Of a stretch of 64,000 nt of DNA, positions 37,051-48,963 are shown piece by piece. The stretch is taken from NCBI RefSeq assembly GCF_910589235.1, contig NC_060966.1, forward strand, positions 2,294,001 through 2,358,000, in the 5' to 3' direction. The stretch comes from Vespa crabro. Taxonomy: Eukaryota > Arthropoda > Insecta > Hymenoptera > Vespidae. Each line of letters begins with the position of its first letter. The stretch's first letter is position 1. The position numbers were made by a program, and so were the translations under genes. Under the pieces are notes generated by a model. That model made no database searches. It worked only from the letters and a program-made list of their open reading frames with translations, and was not told the origin of the DNA.

Positions 37051-38943
37051 TGTATGTAGCAATAGAACCATAGCGACTGGCGGATTTGGAAGTATTCCGA
37101 CTAGTCGAGGGAATGTTATGCGAGTCACATCTGAAAAAAGCAAATGTCGGAATTATAAATATTCCGAGTAGCCAACGTGAAGTTATGCGAATACCACTCT
37201 AATCAATGCGGTCGTGGGAAATGGAAATTATCCAACTAGTTGGGGGAAGATTATGCGAGTACCTCTCGAACCAATGCATCTCTCGGGCTTGAAATATTCC
37301 AATAAGTTTGGAATAAAGTTATGCGAGTGCCTCTAAAACCAGTGCGACTGTCGGGCTTAGAAATAATCTGACTTATCGAGCATAAATAAGGCATATGTCT
37401 TTCTAAACAATGCTACGTTCGGACTTGTAAATATCCCGTATAGTCGATGGAAAATTATGCGATTGACTTGTGAACTACTGCAACTAGCGAGCTTGGAAAT
37501 ATTCTGACAATTCAAGCGGAAGCTATTCTCGTTTGCCTCGAATTAATGTTACTATCGAACTTGCAAATATTCCTAGTATTCGAACGAATGTTAAGCAAGT
37601 GCATCCTGAACCAATATGAATGTCGCACGTAGAAATTTCTGGCGATTCAAGGGAAAGTTATGCGAGGTCCATTAGAATTAATGCGACTGTCAGGCTTAGA
37701 AATATTCTGCATAGTCTTAGGAATGTTGTGAATGTACCACTCGATCCAATGCGACAGTCGGAACTAGAAATATTCCGACTATTTGAGGGAAAGTTTTGCA
37801 AGTGGCTTGAGTACCGATGCGACCCTCGGACTTGGAAATATTATGACTACGTGGGAAAGAATTATGCGTGTGCCTCTCAAAGTAATGCGAATGTCGGACT
37901 GAGAAATATTCCGACCTATCCAGGGAATGTTATACGAATGCTCCCGTTACAATGCAACTCTCGTCCTTGGAAATATTTTAACTAGGCGAGTCAAAAGTTA
38001 TACAAGTGCCTCTCGATCTAATGAAACAGACGGAACTAGAAATATACCGTCTAGTCGAGGGAAATTTATACGAGTGTTACTCGAACCTATGCGACTGTCA
38101 GAAGTACTAATATTATGCCAAGTCGATGGAAAGTTTCGCGCCTCATTTGTTAGCAAAAAAGATTATAGGTTTTTGTACCATTCCGAAAAGTCGAGGGATA
38201 GTCATGTGTGTGTCTATCGAACCAATGCGACTGTCAGACTTGGAACTATACGTCTAGTTGAGGGAAATTATGGCAAGAGACACACTAACCAATGCGATGT
38301 CAACCCTTGGACATAGTTCGTCTAGTCGAGAAGAATTAATACAAATGCCTCTCGGACCAATACGACTGTCGAACTAGGTACTATTCCGAGTATTCGAGGG
38401 AAAGTTATGTGAGTACATCTCGAACCAAGGCGTCTGTCGGACTTGGAAATATTCCGACAAGTCGAGGCAAAGATATGCGAGTGACTCTGAAAAGAATAGG
38501 ACGGTTGGGTTTGGAAATATTCAGACTATTCTAGGGACACTTATGAGATTACCCCTCGAAACAATGTGGCTTAATAACTTGAAAAAATTCTGACTCCTAT
38601 AATGATACTCATGCAAGCGCCTCTCGAAACATTGCGGCTGTCGGATTTGGAAATACCCCGACTACTCGAGGGAAAGTAATGCGACTTCTTTTGGAACCAA
38701 AGTGGATTTTGTACTTGGAAATATCTCAAATAGCCGGGAGAAATTTATGCGAGTGCCTCTTGAGCCAATATAGTTGCTGGACTAGGACATATTCCAACTT
38801 GTCGAGGGTAAGTAATGCGAGTGCCTCTAGAAGCAATGCGACTGTCGGACTTGGAAATAACACGACTAGTCGAGAGAAGGATGTGCGAATTCCTCTCGAA
38901 ACAAACTGACTGTCCGTCTTGGAAATATACCTACTATTCGAGA

Positions 38944-40147
38944 AAATGTCACCTCTTAGAGTGCAGGTTCCTGCGGCTCATCAGTTCCCGGTCCTTCTGG
39001 AAAAAGTTCAGAGAGGATATTCTCCAGTACTTCATCCTACAGTGTTTCAGTTTCTGGTGGGCCATAAGGCCTGAGTTTCCCCCTGACCAATTCGTAAGGT
39101 CTGCCTCATGGATCATTCTCTATAGAGTCCAGCAGGTCCCTCCAGGAGAGCTCCTTCGTTTCGTCCAGGCACCGCACCATTCCCATCATCATCTTCTTTT
39201 TCCCGGCTCTGGAAAGCAACTGCCCTAATGCTTATTAATTTGTCCGACCCCCAGTAAGTACTTTTACTACCGCGGGTTTGTTCCCTCACCCGCGACATGG
39301 CCATGTCGCACGCTTGTTTAAGTTTAGACTGTGCCCACTTCACAAGTTTGGCTGCAGAGTCCACACTGGCCGTATTCTCCCCGCACATAGTTTCACCTGT
39401 TCATTCCCCAGAAATGAGGGCCGCAACCAAGTAGTCCTCATCCAGGGAGTTAACCTTCCAACGAGGGGGCTTTTTATGTATTGGGCGATAATTCCGGGAC
39501 TCTGTGGCCTCGTGATTACAGCTAAATCTAACATATAGTTGGTTTGAAAGGGATTCAGCCTAATCCACCCTCCAATGAGAGAGACGAACGTCAGTTGCCG
39601 ACGTGCCCCACATTAGATCTATAACGCTCGATCCCTGTGGATGAACGCACGTGGGACAGCCAACCTGGCTTAGTGGACCCAGATTCATTTTGTTGGCCCA
39701 GACACAGAGCAACTCTCTTCTACGGTTACTCCTGCCTTCCGGATGCCATCTGCTGAACCGGGTATTAAGATTGCCAGCCACCAGCGCTGGGAGAGCGCGG
39801 AGGAATGTTCGTAAGAGCTCTTCGAGCTCATCAAGGAATCTACAGAACATGTTAATGTTCTCACTGGGAGGAAATTAAACCGAAACTACCAGCAAGTCCT
39901 CCCATTTCACGGCTCCTTAAAAGAGGACCCGACGTACCAGACCGCAGGATTTCCACATTCACCCACAAGCACCGCAGAGAGAGGTGTCCTTCCCAGGGAT
40001 GAGAAACACATCTCATACCCAGGAGGAAACCCACCATGGCTCCGCACTGACCGCAATCCCACTGCGTCCTCGCACATATGCTGTGCCAGCAAGCCCTGCG
40101 CACGGCGTGCATGGTTTGTTTATCTGTAGAACAGCAAAGGATATTGT
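38944..40147 (-). pseudogene. ORF2 N-terminal part of LINE copy C (endonuclease and linker)
   Basis: AP-like endonuclease motifs are better kept here than in copy A: LLAQHMCEDAVGLRSV at about 40040-40090, LVAGNLNTRFSRW and RRRELLCVWANKMNLGPL at 39680-39790, and CVHPQGSSVIDLMWGTS at 39600-39650. The linker toward the RT follows (about 39110-39390, RVREQTRGSKSTYWGSDKL). The region broken in copy A near 14281-14288 is complete here at about 39320-39450. The reading frame changes several times, and the gene is cut off before RT motif 1. Confidence 0.82.
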
Positions 40148-42168
40148 CTATGGACACTGCTGCCTCTACACATATTGCGGTGCCCGGTTCACCTTGTTCC
40201 ACCTCCATGTCTTCATGCACTCCCATCCTCTCAATCACTCTCACTGTCGTCGCTGTCGTTATTTCCGCGACCTTATGCCGGTCTTCCCGGATGGACGTAG
40301 GACAAACATTTGGTGCCCTCCCAAACTTTGGGAAAACTTTGTCTATCCATTTACTAGGAGGCACTACCGGGTACTCCCAAGAACCGGCACGATTGTTGGT
40401 CGGCTTCCGGCCAGCATCCGCACAAACCGGATACTCAGGATTATCCTTGAATGACTTGGCAAGGTGGTCCTGCTTCCCACATATATAGTATTGTTCTGTC
40501 CTAGGCTTTGTGGCCGGACACACTACAGCAACATGTCCTTGCGCCAGGCACCGGTGGCATCTGAGTGGCCGTTGCCAGAGTCCGTGCACCCTCACCGATG
40601 TCCAACCCACATGTATCCTGCCCCTCTCCAGGGCCGCCCGGATGACGAGCACCAGGGCCGAGACAGTGGCCTAGCCTAGTCTACTCCTATCAATTCTTAC
40701 TTTCCCTACATGAGGTTGGGGTCCGTTCCGGAATGCACCTCCATCAGCGATTTCCTGAGGACGATCACGTTGGCAGACGCATCCAGTCCTACCAACCTCA
40801 TGGTGCTTGTGCGCAGAAGACGAGTTACTCTTGCTCCCTGGACGGCATTCCTCAAGGCATACGCCATCCGGTCGGCCGTCTCATTTGCCCCTTCGCCTCG
40901 TACATGCCATATAAAAGCACCCATGAGGCCCTTCCTGTACGACATGCTGCCAATTCTTAGGTCTATAATGTTTATGTTCTCCATGGCCCGGAGGATTACG
41001 TCTCTGTACGTCGTCTCCTCGGCACAGGATAGGGAAATTGCAGGGACTTCCCTATCCCTTTGCCTCCTCTTCTTTCTTCACAGCACGCAACTCCTGCTCT
41101 TCCCCCTTTTCCTGGGGATCGCTTACACCCGTAAGGGTTGAGGGTCGTTGTTTCCATTCTTTGATGAAGTCAGTAGGGTGCGTTCGTTTCCCTCCTCTGA
41201 ACTCATCTCCCTTTCCGGCTAGTCACCTCCACAAAATTCTTCTGCGGGATTAGTGCCTTATTCACACTTACCTGTTTCGCAGGGTTTCGAATGATCTCAG
41301 TACAGAATTTGGGGTCTTTGTGTGGTCCTGCAGATCGAGTCATTGCTCTGTTCGATGTCTGCTGCAGTTGCGTTTGTTGCAGGTGTTGCTGGACACTGCA
41401 GGCAGCGTCCAACAGCAACCTCACCGATACGATTAACTGCTGTGTTTCCGGAGTCGTTATTTGGTTCCTCTCAGCCAAGGAGTTTACCGTTGTCTTCCTC
41501 TTACCTTTTTTGAGTCGGGCAAAATTATCCGTCAAATCGCAATTGCGCATGGCCTCCTTAGATGAGGTGGGATCTCCTGCCCCATTTTGCAACCACTCCA
41601 TTAAAGTTTTCATTATTTTTAGCACATCGTAGTGGGAGCATTCTATTTTTCCTGAAACAGAGCCGTTAATGTTGGTAGATGTTCTCCTCTCATTATCGCC
41701 AACTAGGGTATGCTTCGTGGCGAGACCCAGTAACCTGCAAGTCTCCACCTAAGACAAGGGGATCTCTTCCGGTATTTCCTTGTTTCACCCGGCCATGTCT
41801 ACCTTTAACTCTTCTTCATCTGAGGAGTAGATAAGGGGCCTCGCACGTTTCAGCGTTCTCTCCAAGATTGGTGACTTCTAGCCGTAACGCTGCATGCTCT
41901 CCATAGCCCTAGCAGCCCTTTACAACTGTTCCAAGTGGCTTTCTTACCTTCCTAACCTAGCTGGCGCATTAGGTACACCATAGACCAGGTCGCCTACCTG
42001 TGGTGTCCTTCCTAATGCAGTATCCTGAGCTGCGACCAAGTTGCCTACCTCGTGTTCCTGGCAGTTGCTGGTTGATGACGGTGGGTGGCCTGCCCTAACA
42101 CCACCTGACACCGTCGTGGAGTGGATGGTCCTCCTACGCTCGTTTATACATTTAGCTGTACTGTCCAT
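40148..42168 (-). pseudogene. ORF1 (Gag) of LINE copy C, broken
   Basis: It opens at 42166-42168 with MDSTAK, as in copy A. Open pieces are 41944-42168, 41203-41748, 40706-40984 and a zinc-knuckle piece within 39861-40652. The knuckles are CHRCLAQGHVAVVC (complete CX2CX4HX4C) and YYICGKQDHLAKSF (first and last Cys lost). A 36-bp in-frame deletion removes about 12 residues after SSKEA relative to copy A. The GTDPNLM-stop lesion at 40706 is the same as in copy A. A 2-nt deletion just before the expected stop (40148-40150) joins the Gag frame to downstream sequence, giving the long frame 39861-40652. Confidence 0.85.
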
Positions 42169-42393
42169 GATTATGTAGTAGTATTATTGGAAGACAAACT
42201 CCCCAAAGGAAAGGAAAGGAACGGAAAGAAGCTAGAGAGAGAGAAAGAATAAACAAAAGTAATGACAGAAAAACAATGAAAGAAATAGCCGTACAAGCCC
42301 ATTCACACACTATTCACACAGTCCCTTTTAGTCGACTCTTACAACAAGCAGGGAGTACTATATTAGTATTCTATATCCCGTACACTAAGGGGG
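42169..42393 (-). promoter_or_regulatory. 5' leader of LINE copy C
   Basis: It aligns with 17035-17259 throughout, including the GA-rich run (near 42232-42247 on the plus strand), CATTCACACA and the terminal CCCCC edge. It is non-coding, and I infer rather than see a promoter role. Confidence 0.5.
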
Positions 42394-44424
42394 AAATATA
42401 TACCGTCTGGTCTTGGGAATATTATGCGAATACTTCTCGAACCAATGCGGCTGCATGAATTAGATTTATTCCAGCTTGTCGAGAGAATGTTATGCAAGTA
42501 ACTTTTGATCCAATGTTACTGTCAAGCTAGGAAATATTCCGACCAATTACGTGGAAAGTTATAGAAGTTTTACACGAAATAATGCGGCTGTAGGATTTGG
42601 AAATATTTGAACTAATCGAGGGAAAGTTTAGAGAGTGACTCTTGAACCAATGCGGTGATCGGATTTGGAAGTATTTCGACTAGCCGAGGGATAGAAATGC
42701 GAGTGACTTTTGAACCAATGCAGTGGTATTACTAGGAAATATACCGACTAGTCCAGAGAAAGTTAGGCGAGTGACTCTAGAAACAATGCGACAGTTGAAT
42801 ATGAAAATATCCGGAATAGCGGAGGGAAAGTTATGTAATTATCATGTGAACCAATGCGACTGTCGGCTTGGAAATGTTCCGATGAGTCGAAGAAATTTTA
42901 AGCGGGCGTATCTCGAAACAATGCGACAGTTAAACGTGAAAATATAGCGACTAGTCGAAGGAAAGTTATGCGAGTGTCTATAGAACCAATGCGGCTGCCG
43001 GGTTTGAAAATTCCCAGACTAATCGAGAGAAAATTAATCGAGCGCCTCTCGAAACAATGCAGCTTTTGTACTTGGAAATATTACGACTGGTCTAGGGAAA
43101 GTAATGCGAGTGATTCTAAAACAAATGCGACCGTCGTACTTGGTAATGTTCCCACAAGGCGGGGAAATTTATTCCAGAGCCTCTCAATAAAATGCGGCTG
43201 TCGGACTAGGAAATAATCCGACTAGTCGAGGGAAAATTATGCTGGTCACTGTAAGACAAATGCGAGGGTCGGAAATGGAGGTATCCCTTCTAGCCGAGGG
43301 AAAGATATGCGAGTGTCTTGTGAACCAATGCGGCTGTTGAACTTTGAAATATTCCCTCTACCGATCGAAAGTTATGCGAGTTATTCTGGAACCAATGCAA
43401 CGGTCGGTCATGCAAATTTTTACTCAAGTCGGAGAAAGTTATGCCAATACCTCTCGTACAAATGCGGCTGTACGACTAGGAAATATTCCGAGCAACCGAG
43501 GGAAAAATTTGCGAGTGAATCTATATTTAATACGACGGTCAGACATGAAAATATCGCGACTAGTCGCGAAAGTTATGCAAGTGTCTTGTGAAACAATACG
43601 GCTGTTGGACTTTGAAATATTCCGACTAGTCGAGAGTAATTATATGAGTGTTTTAAGAACTAATGCGACTGTCAGGCTTGGAAATATCCGACTAGTCGAA
43701 GGAAAGTTAAGCGGTAGACTCTCTCACAAATGCAGATGTTGGACCTGGAAATATCGTGATTAGTCGAAAGTAATTTTTCATGCGAGTCTCTTGTGAAGCA
43801 ATGCTGCTGTGAGACTAGAAAATATTCCGACTTGTCGGGGGAAAGTTATGCGAATGTCTCTCGAGCCTATGCAATTATCACACTTGGAAATATTCCGACT
43901 AATTTTGAGAATGTTATGAGAGTGCCTCTAGAACCAAAGCGTAAGTCGAACTTAGATATATTTCAACTAACTGAGGGAAAGTTATGCGACTTTATTGTGA
44001 CCAATGCGATTGTCTGATTTTTAAATATTTCAGCTATTCGAGGGAAAATTATGCGAGTGTCACGCGAAGCAATGCGGCTGTCGAACTTGGAAATAATCCG
44101 ACTTGTAGAGAATAAAGTATGGGAATGATTCTAGTAATAATGTTATGGTCAGACTAGAAAATATCCCGTTTAGTCGAGGAGAAATAATGCCAGTGACAAT
44201 CGAACCAATGCAGCCGTCGGACTTGGAAATATTGCGACTAGTCGAAGGAGAGTTATGCAAGAGCCTTTCGAACAAATGACTGTTAGACTAGGAAATATCC
44301 CGACTAGACTAAAGAAAGTTAAGAGAGTTTTCCCGAGCCAATGCGACTGTTGGACTTGGAAATATCCCGACTAATCGTAGGAAAGATATGCGAGTATTTC
44401 TCAAGCCCATGTGGATGTCGGACT

Positions 44425-44468
44425 TGAATATATTCCGCCTATCGAGGGAGTGAATATATTCCGCCTAT
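44425..44468 (+). repeat. 26-bp local direct duplication
   Basis: TGAATATATTCCGCCTAT occurs at 44425-44442 and again at 44451-44468, separated by CGAGGGAG. The unit phase is broken by this insertion. The exact identity suggests a fairly recent slip or repair event. Confidence 0.85.
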
Positions 44469-44759
44469 GCGCGAGGTACTTGTGAAACAAACCGACAGGC
44501 CAGCTTGGAAATATTCCTACTAGTCGGCGAAAGTTATGCGTGTCCCTCTCGAACAAATGCGGCTGTATGTCTTGGAAATATTCCAAATAGTTGTGGTAAA
44601 GTTATGCGAATATCTCTGTTACCAATGTTACTGTCGAGCATAGAAATTTTCCGACTAAACGATGGAAGGTTATGCGGGTTACTCTCGAATCAATTCGGCT
44701 GTTGGACTTGGAAATATTCTGACTATTCGGGGAAAGTAATGCGTGTGCTTCTCGAACAG

Positions 44760-45490
44760 ATGCGGTTGTCGTGCTGAGAAATATTTTTACTAGCCGAGGG
44801 AAACTTATGACAGTGCCACTCAAACTAAAGCGACTGACGGATTTGGAATGTATCCTGCTATTACAGAAAGAGTTATGCGATTGACTGGTGAACCAATGCT
44901 ACTATCTGACTTGGTAATAATTCGGCTGGCCGAGGACATATTATACCAGTGCCATTCGAACCATTGTATCAGTCGGACTTAGAAATATTCCGCTTAGTCG
45001 GATAAAAGTTATGCGAGTGCCTCTCGATACAAAGCTAGTGTCTGTCGTGATAATACTCCGATTAGTCGAGCAAAAATTATGCGAGTCATTGGTGACCCAT
45101 TGTGAATATTGAAATGGAAATATTTCGACCAGTCGAAAGAATGTAGTGCGATTGCATCACAAACCAATGCGTCGGTCAGACTTGGAAAAATCCCGTCTAG
45201 TCGAGAAAAACTTATGTGAGTGCCCTCGATCCAATGCGGCTATAAAACTTGGATGAATTCCAACTATTCTAGGGAAAGTTATTCCAATGCCTATCGAATC
45301 AATGCGGCAATCGGATTTGGAAATATTCCGACTAATCGGGTGAAAGTTATGCTAGTACCACTCGAGAAAAAGCGACTCTAGGACTTAGTAATATTCAGAA
45401 TATTCGAGGGAAAGTTATGCAAGTTCCTCTCGAACCAATACGGTTGTCGGACGTGGAAATATTCCGACTATTCAGTTGATTGTTATTCGA
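44760..45490 (+). repeat. Probable duplicated satellite segment c, copy 2
   Basis: Partner of 7860-8640, with clear matches at both ends (TTATGACAGTGCCACTCAAA at about 44807, CCTATCGAATCAATGCGGCA at about 45290) and a weaker middle. It is about 50 bp shorter than its partner. Confidence 0.55.
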
Positions 45491-47649
45491 TTGCCACTCG
45501 AAAAATAGAGACTGTCGGCGATTGTAATATTCCGACTTGTCGAAGGAAAGTTATGAGCGTAATTTGTGAACCAATGCGACTGTCGGAATTGAAAATGTTC
45601 ACTCGATTCAATGTGGCCGCCGTATTTGGAAATATTCAAACTACTACTAGGAAAGTTATGCGAATCCCTTCTCGGACATAAGTCGCTGTCGGACTTGTAT
45701 AATATTCTGTCTGATAGAGGGAAATGTATACAGGTGCCACTCGAATTAAAGCGAATATCTGATTTCGAACTATTCACACTAGTAGAGGGATAGTTAAGCG
45801 AGTGACTTGTAAAGCAATGCGACGGTCTAGCTCGGAAATAACAAGATGATAGAAATATATGTTAGGACCTATCGAATAAATGCGGCTGTCGGAATTGGAA
45901 ATATTAGCACTAGTAGAGGGTAATATACGCGAGCGCCTCCTGGACGGAGACTACTGTCAGATGTAGATTATTCCGACTAGTCAGTGAAAGATATGCATGC
46001 GCTTTTTGAACCAATACGTCTTTCGGAATTGGAAATATTCCGATTAGTCGAGGGAAAGTTATGCGAGGGCCTATCAAACCTATATGGCAGTCGGACTTGG
46101 AGGCATTCCAACTATTCCAATGAAATTTATATGAGTGCCACTTGAAACATAGAGACTATCGGTCTTGGTAATATTCCGACTAGTCATAGGAGACTTTCGC
46201 GACAGCCACTCGAACAAAAGAGACTGGCGGACTTGGAATCATTCCGACTAGTCGCCGGGAAGCTACACGAGTGTCTTGTGAACTAAAGCGACTATCATAA
46301 TAGGAGATATTCCATCGAATCAAGGAAAAGATATGCGAGTTACACTAAAACCAATGCGGTGGACGGACTTGGAAATGTCCCGATTAGTCGAAGGAAAGTT
46401 ATATGAGTGTCTTGTAATACAATGCGTCTGTCGGTCCTGAAAATATTCCGGCTAGTCGAGGGAAAGTTATGCGAGTGCCTCTCGAACCGCAGCGGACTTA
46501 GATATATTCCAACTAGTCGAGAGATGTTATGCGAATAACTTGTGAATCCATGCGTCTCTATGACTTTGAAATATCTTGACTAGTCGAGGGAGATTTATGC
46601 GAGGGTCTAGTCAAAGAAATGCGGCTGTCTGACTTAGGAATATTTCAACTGGTCAAGGGAAAGTTATTCGAATAATTGTAGAACTTATCTGACGGTCGGA
46701 TATGGAAATTTTTCAACTGTCAGGGAAAGTTATGCGAGTAACTTTCGAACAAGTGAGTCTATCTGAATTAGAAAAATTCCGACTACACGAGGGAAATTTA
46801 TCCGTGTTATTCAGGAACCAATGCGAAGGTCGGTCTTGAAAATATCTCGAATAGTGGAGGTAAAGTTGTGCGAGATACTCTGGAACCAATGGGTCTGTCG
46901 GTCTTGGAAATATTCAGACTTATTGGGGACAGTTATGCAAGTGTTTCTAGAACGCATGCGGCTGCCTGATTTCGAAAAATTGAGTCTAGTCGAGGGAAAG
47001 TTATTTCAGTGCCTCTCGAACAAATGCGGCAGACGGAATTGGAAATATTACGACCAGTAATGAAAAAGTTATGCGATTCCCTCTCGATTCTATTCAACTG
47101 TTGAACTTGGAAATATTCTCACTAGTTGGGGAAAGTTATGCGAGTGCCTCTCGAATTAAGCCAGCCAACAGACTTGGAAGTATTACGTCTAGTCGAGGAT
47201 ATGTTATGCGAGTGCCTCTTGAAACAATTCGGCTGATGAATTTGCAAATATTCCGACTACTCGGGGAAGTTGTGAAAGTGCCTCTCGTACAAATGCAGCA
47301 CAGCTGGAAATGGAAATATTCCGATTAGACGGCGAAATTCATGAGAGATTCCATCGAAAAAATGTGGCTGCATGAAATGGAAATATTCAGACTAGACGGT
47401 GAAATTTAAGCGAGTGACTAGTAAACCAATGCAACTGTGGGGCTTGGAAATATTCCGATCAGTCGGAAAAACTTATGTGTGTGCATCTCGAACTATTGCA
47501 GCCTCCAGAGTTGGATATATTCCGATTAGTAGAGCAAATGTTATGCGAGTGCCACACGAACCAAAGCGGATGTCGGATTTATGAATATTCCGATTAGTCG
47601 AAGGAAAGTTATGTGAGTTATTCTTGAAACAATGGGACGGTCGGATTTG

Positions 47650-48460
47650 GAAATAATACGACTAGTCGTTGATAAGATATGAGAGTGCCCCTCGAACAAA
47701 TGTGACTGTCGGAATTTGCAAATATTCCGGTAAACCTTGGGATTTTTATGCGAATGCCTCTCATACTAATGCGATTGATGGACATAGAAATATTTCAACT
47801 AAACGAGGGAAAATTATGAGAGTTTTTCTCGAACCAATGCGACCGTCGTTATAGGAAATATTCCGAACATACGAGGGAAAGTTTTGCAAGTGCCTCTCAC
47901 TAAAATGCGAAGGTCGGATTTGGAAATATACCGACTAGTCGAGGGAAAGTTATTCGTGTGCCTGTCGAAACAATGCGACCGCCAGACTTAGATATATTCC
48001 AACCAGACGAGAGATAGTTATTAGAGTGCCTCACGAAACTATGAGAAAGGCAGAATTGGAAATATTCCTTCTAAACGATGGAAATTTTATGCGAATTTTT
48101 TTCGAACCAAAGCGACTGTAGGTCTTGGAAGATTTCAGATTCGTCGAGAGAAAGATATGCGAGTATCCTTCGAAAAAACTGCGACTGTCTAACTAGGAAT
48201 TATTCCGAATAGACGAAGTAATGTTATGCGAGGTCCTCTTAAAACAATGCGATTTTCGGACCTAGATATATTTCAAATACTAGAGTGAAACAAATGCGAG
48301 TGTCTCTCGGGCCAATGCGATTTAGAAATATTCCGACTAGACAATGGAAAGCTATGCTAGTGACCTGTGAACCAAAGCGACATTCGGACTTCGTAATACT
48401 CCGACAAATCGAGGGTACGTTGTGCGAGTGTCTCTCAAACCAATGCGACAGTCGGACCTA
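47650..48460 (+). repeat. Duplicated satellite segment e, copy 2
   Basis: Partner of 19150-20115. It keeps regular 68-bp phasing where the other copy has about 155 bp of extra scrambled sequence, so the extra material was probably gained in the other copy. Confidence 0.8.
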
Positions 48461-48629
48461 GAAATATTGCCATTAATCAAGGAAAAATAGTGCGAGAATC
48501 TGAACAACAAATGCGACTGTCGCACATGGACATATTCCGACTAGTCGAGGGAATGTTATGCGAGTGCCATTTGAAAGTTGCAACAGTCGGTCTTAAATAT
48601 GTTCCGACTAGTAGAGGGAAAATTATGCG

Positions 48630-48963
48630 TTTAACTCCATCACCACATTCTCCCAAATAAGCTGCTATTCTTCGATTTCCATCTCATCCTATGCAACGAG
48701 TGCCGAGTCCCGTGGTACTGTGAGTGGACTTCCCCGTCCTTCACCATGAGTACGGCCGGCATGAACGTGATGATGCGTTACGGCGAGAATGTTGGTCGTG
48801 GCTAAATAGCTCACCCTGTCTCGCCGGCAGGAGTTGTGTGTTTTTCCGAATCTGGTTTCTTCGTAGTGGTGGTTGCTGTTTGTAGGTAGTCCCGTAGCAT
48901 ATGCCCTAATGGGCGAGGTAGCATAGCTGCAGGCACCCTTCAGGTGTCCACCTTTACAATATA
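48630..48963 (+). mobile_element. LINE fragment E: 5'-truncated 3' end of the D family
   Basis: About 334 bp matching the end of copy D (26832-27164) from TTAACTCCA to the last bases CCTTTACAATATA. Satellite resumes at CTGTTGTAGTAGG, the same unit phase as behind copy D. The left edge follows AATTATGCG. It contains only 3' UTR, so it encodes nothing. Strong 5' truncation is normal for LINE insertion. Confidence 0.88.

Larger units (their letters stand above)
27165..38943 (+). repeat. 68-bp satellite array, block 4
   Basis: The longest uninterrupted satellite stretch (about 11.8 kb). Orientation never changes. Some units near 36600-36700 and 30480-30560 are very close to the consensus, while others, such as 36991-37050 and 31400-31440, carry small repeats or truncated units. 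It holds the second copies of segments a and d, and the first copies of g (32845-33075, matching 42765-43000) and h (33490-33700, matching 53770-53980). No gene is seen. Confidence 0.95.
38944..42393 (-). mobile_element. LINE copy C, same family as A, lacking the RT half, dead
   Basis: It aligns with copy A from A's 5' edge (17259) down to about 13838 and then stops abruptly in satellite (CTACTATTCGAGAAAATGTCACC). On the sense strand this removes the 3' half: RT, C-terminal region, 3' UTR and tail. Loss of the 3' end is not what target-primed reverse transcription produces. The 5'-side flank (42394-42640) matches copy A's flank. The simplest reading is a piece of an older insertion copied together with its satellite surroundings. 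Confidence 0.9.
42394..48629 (+). repeat. 68-bp satellite array, block 5
   Basis: Same unit and direction. The first 240 bp are the co-duplicated flank shared with 17260-17500, after which the two diverge in unit order. 42960-43100 also resembles 54400-54540 (AAAATTAATCGAGCGCCTCTCG / GAATTAATCGACCGCCTCTCG). It contains the second copies of segments c and e. No gene is seen. Confidence 0.95.
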
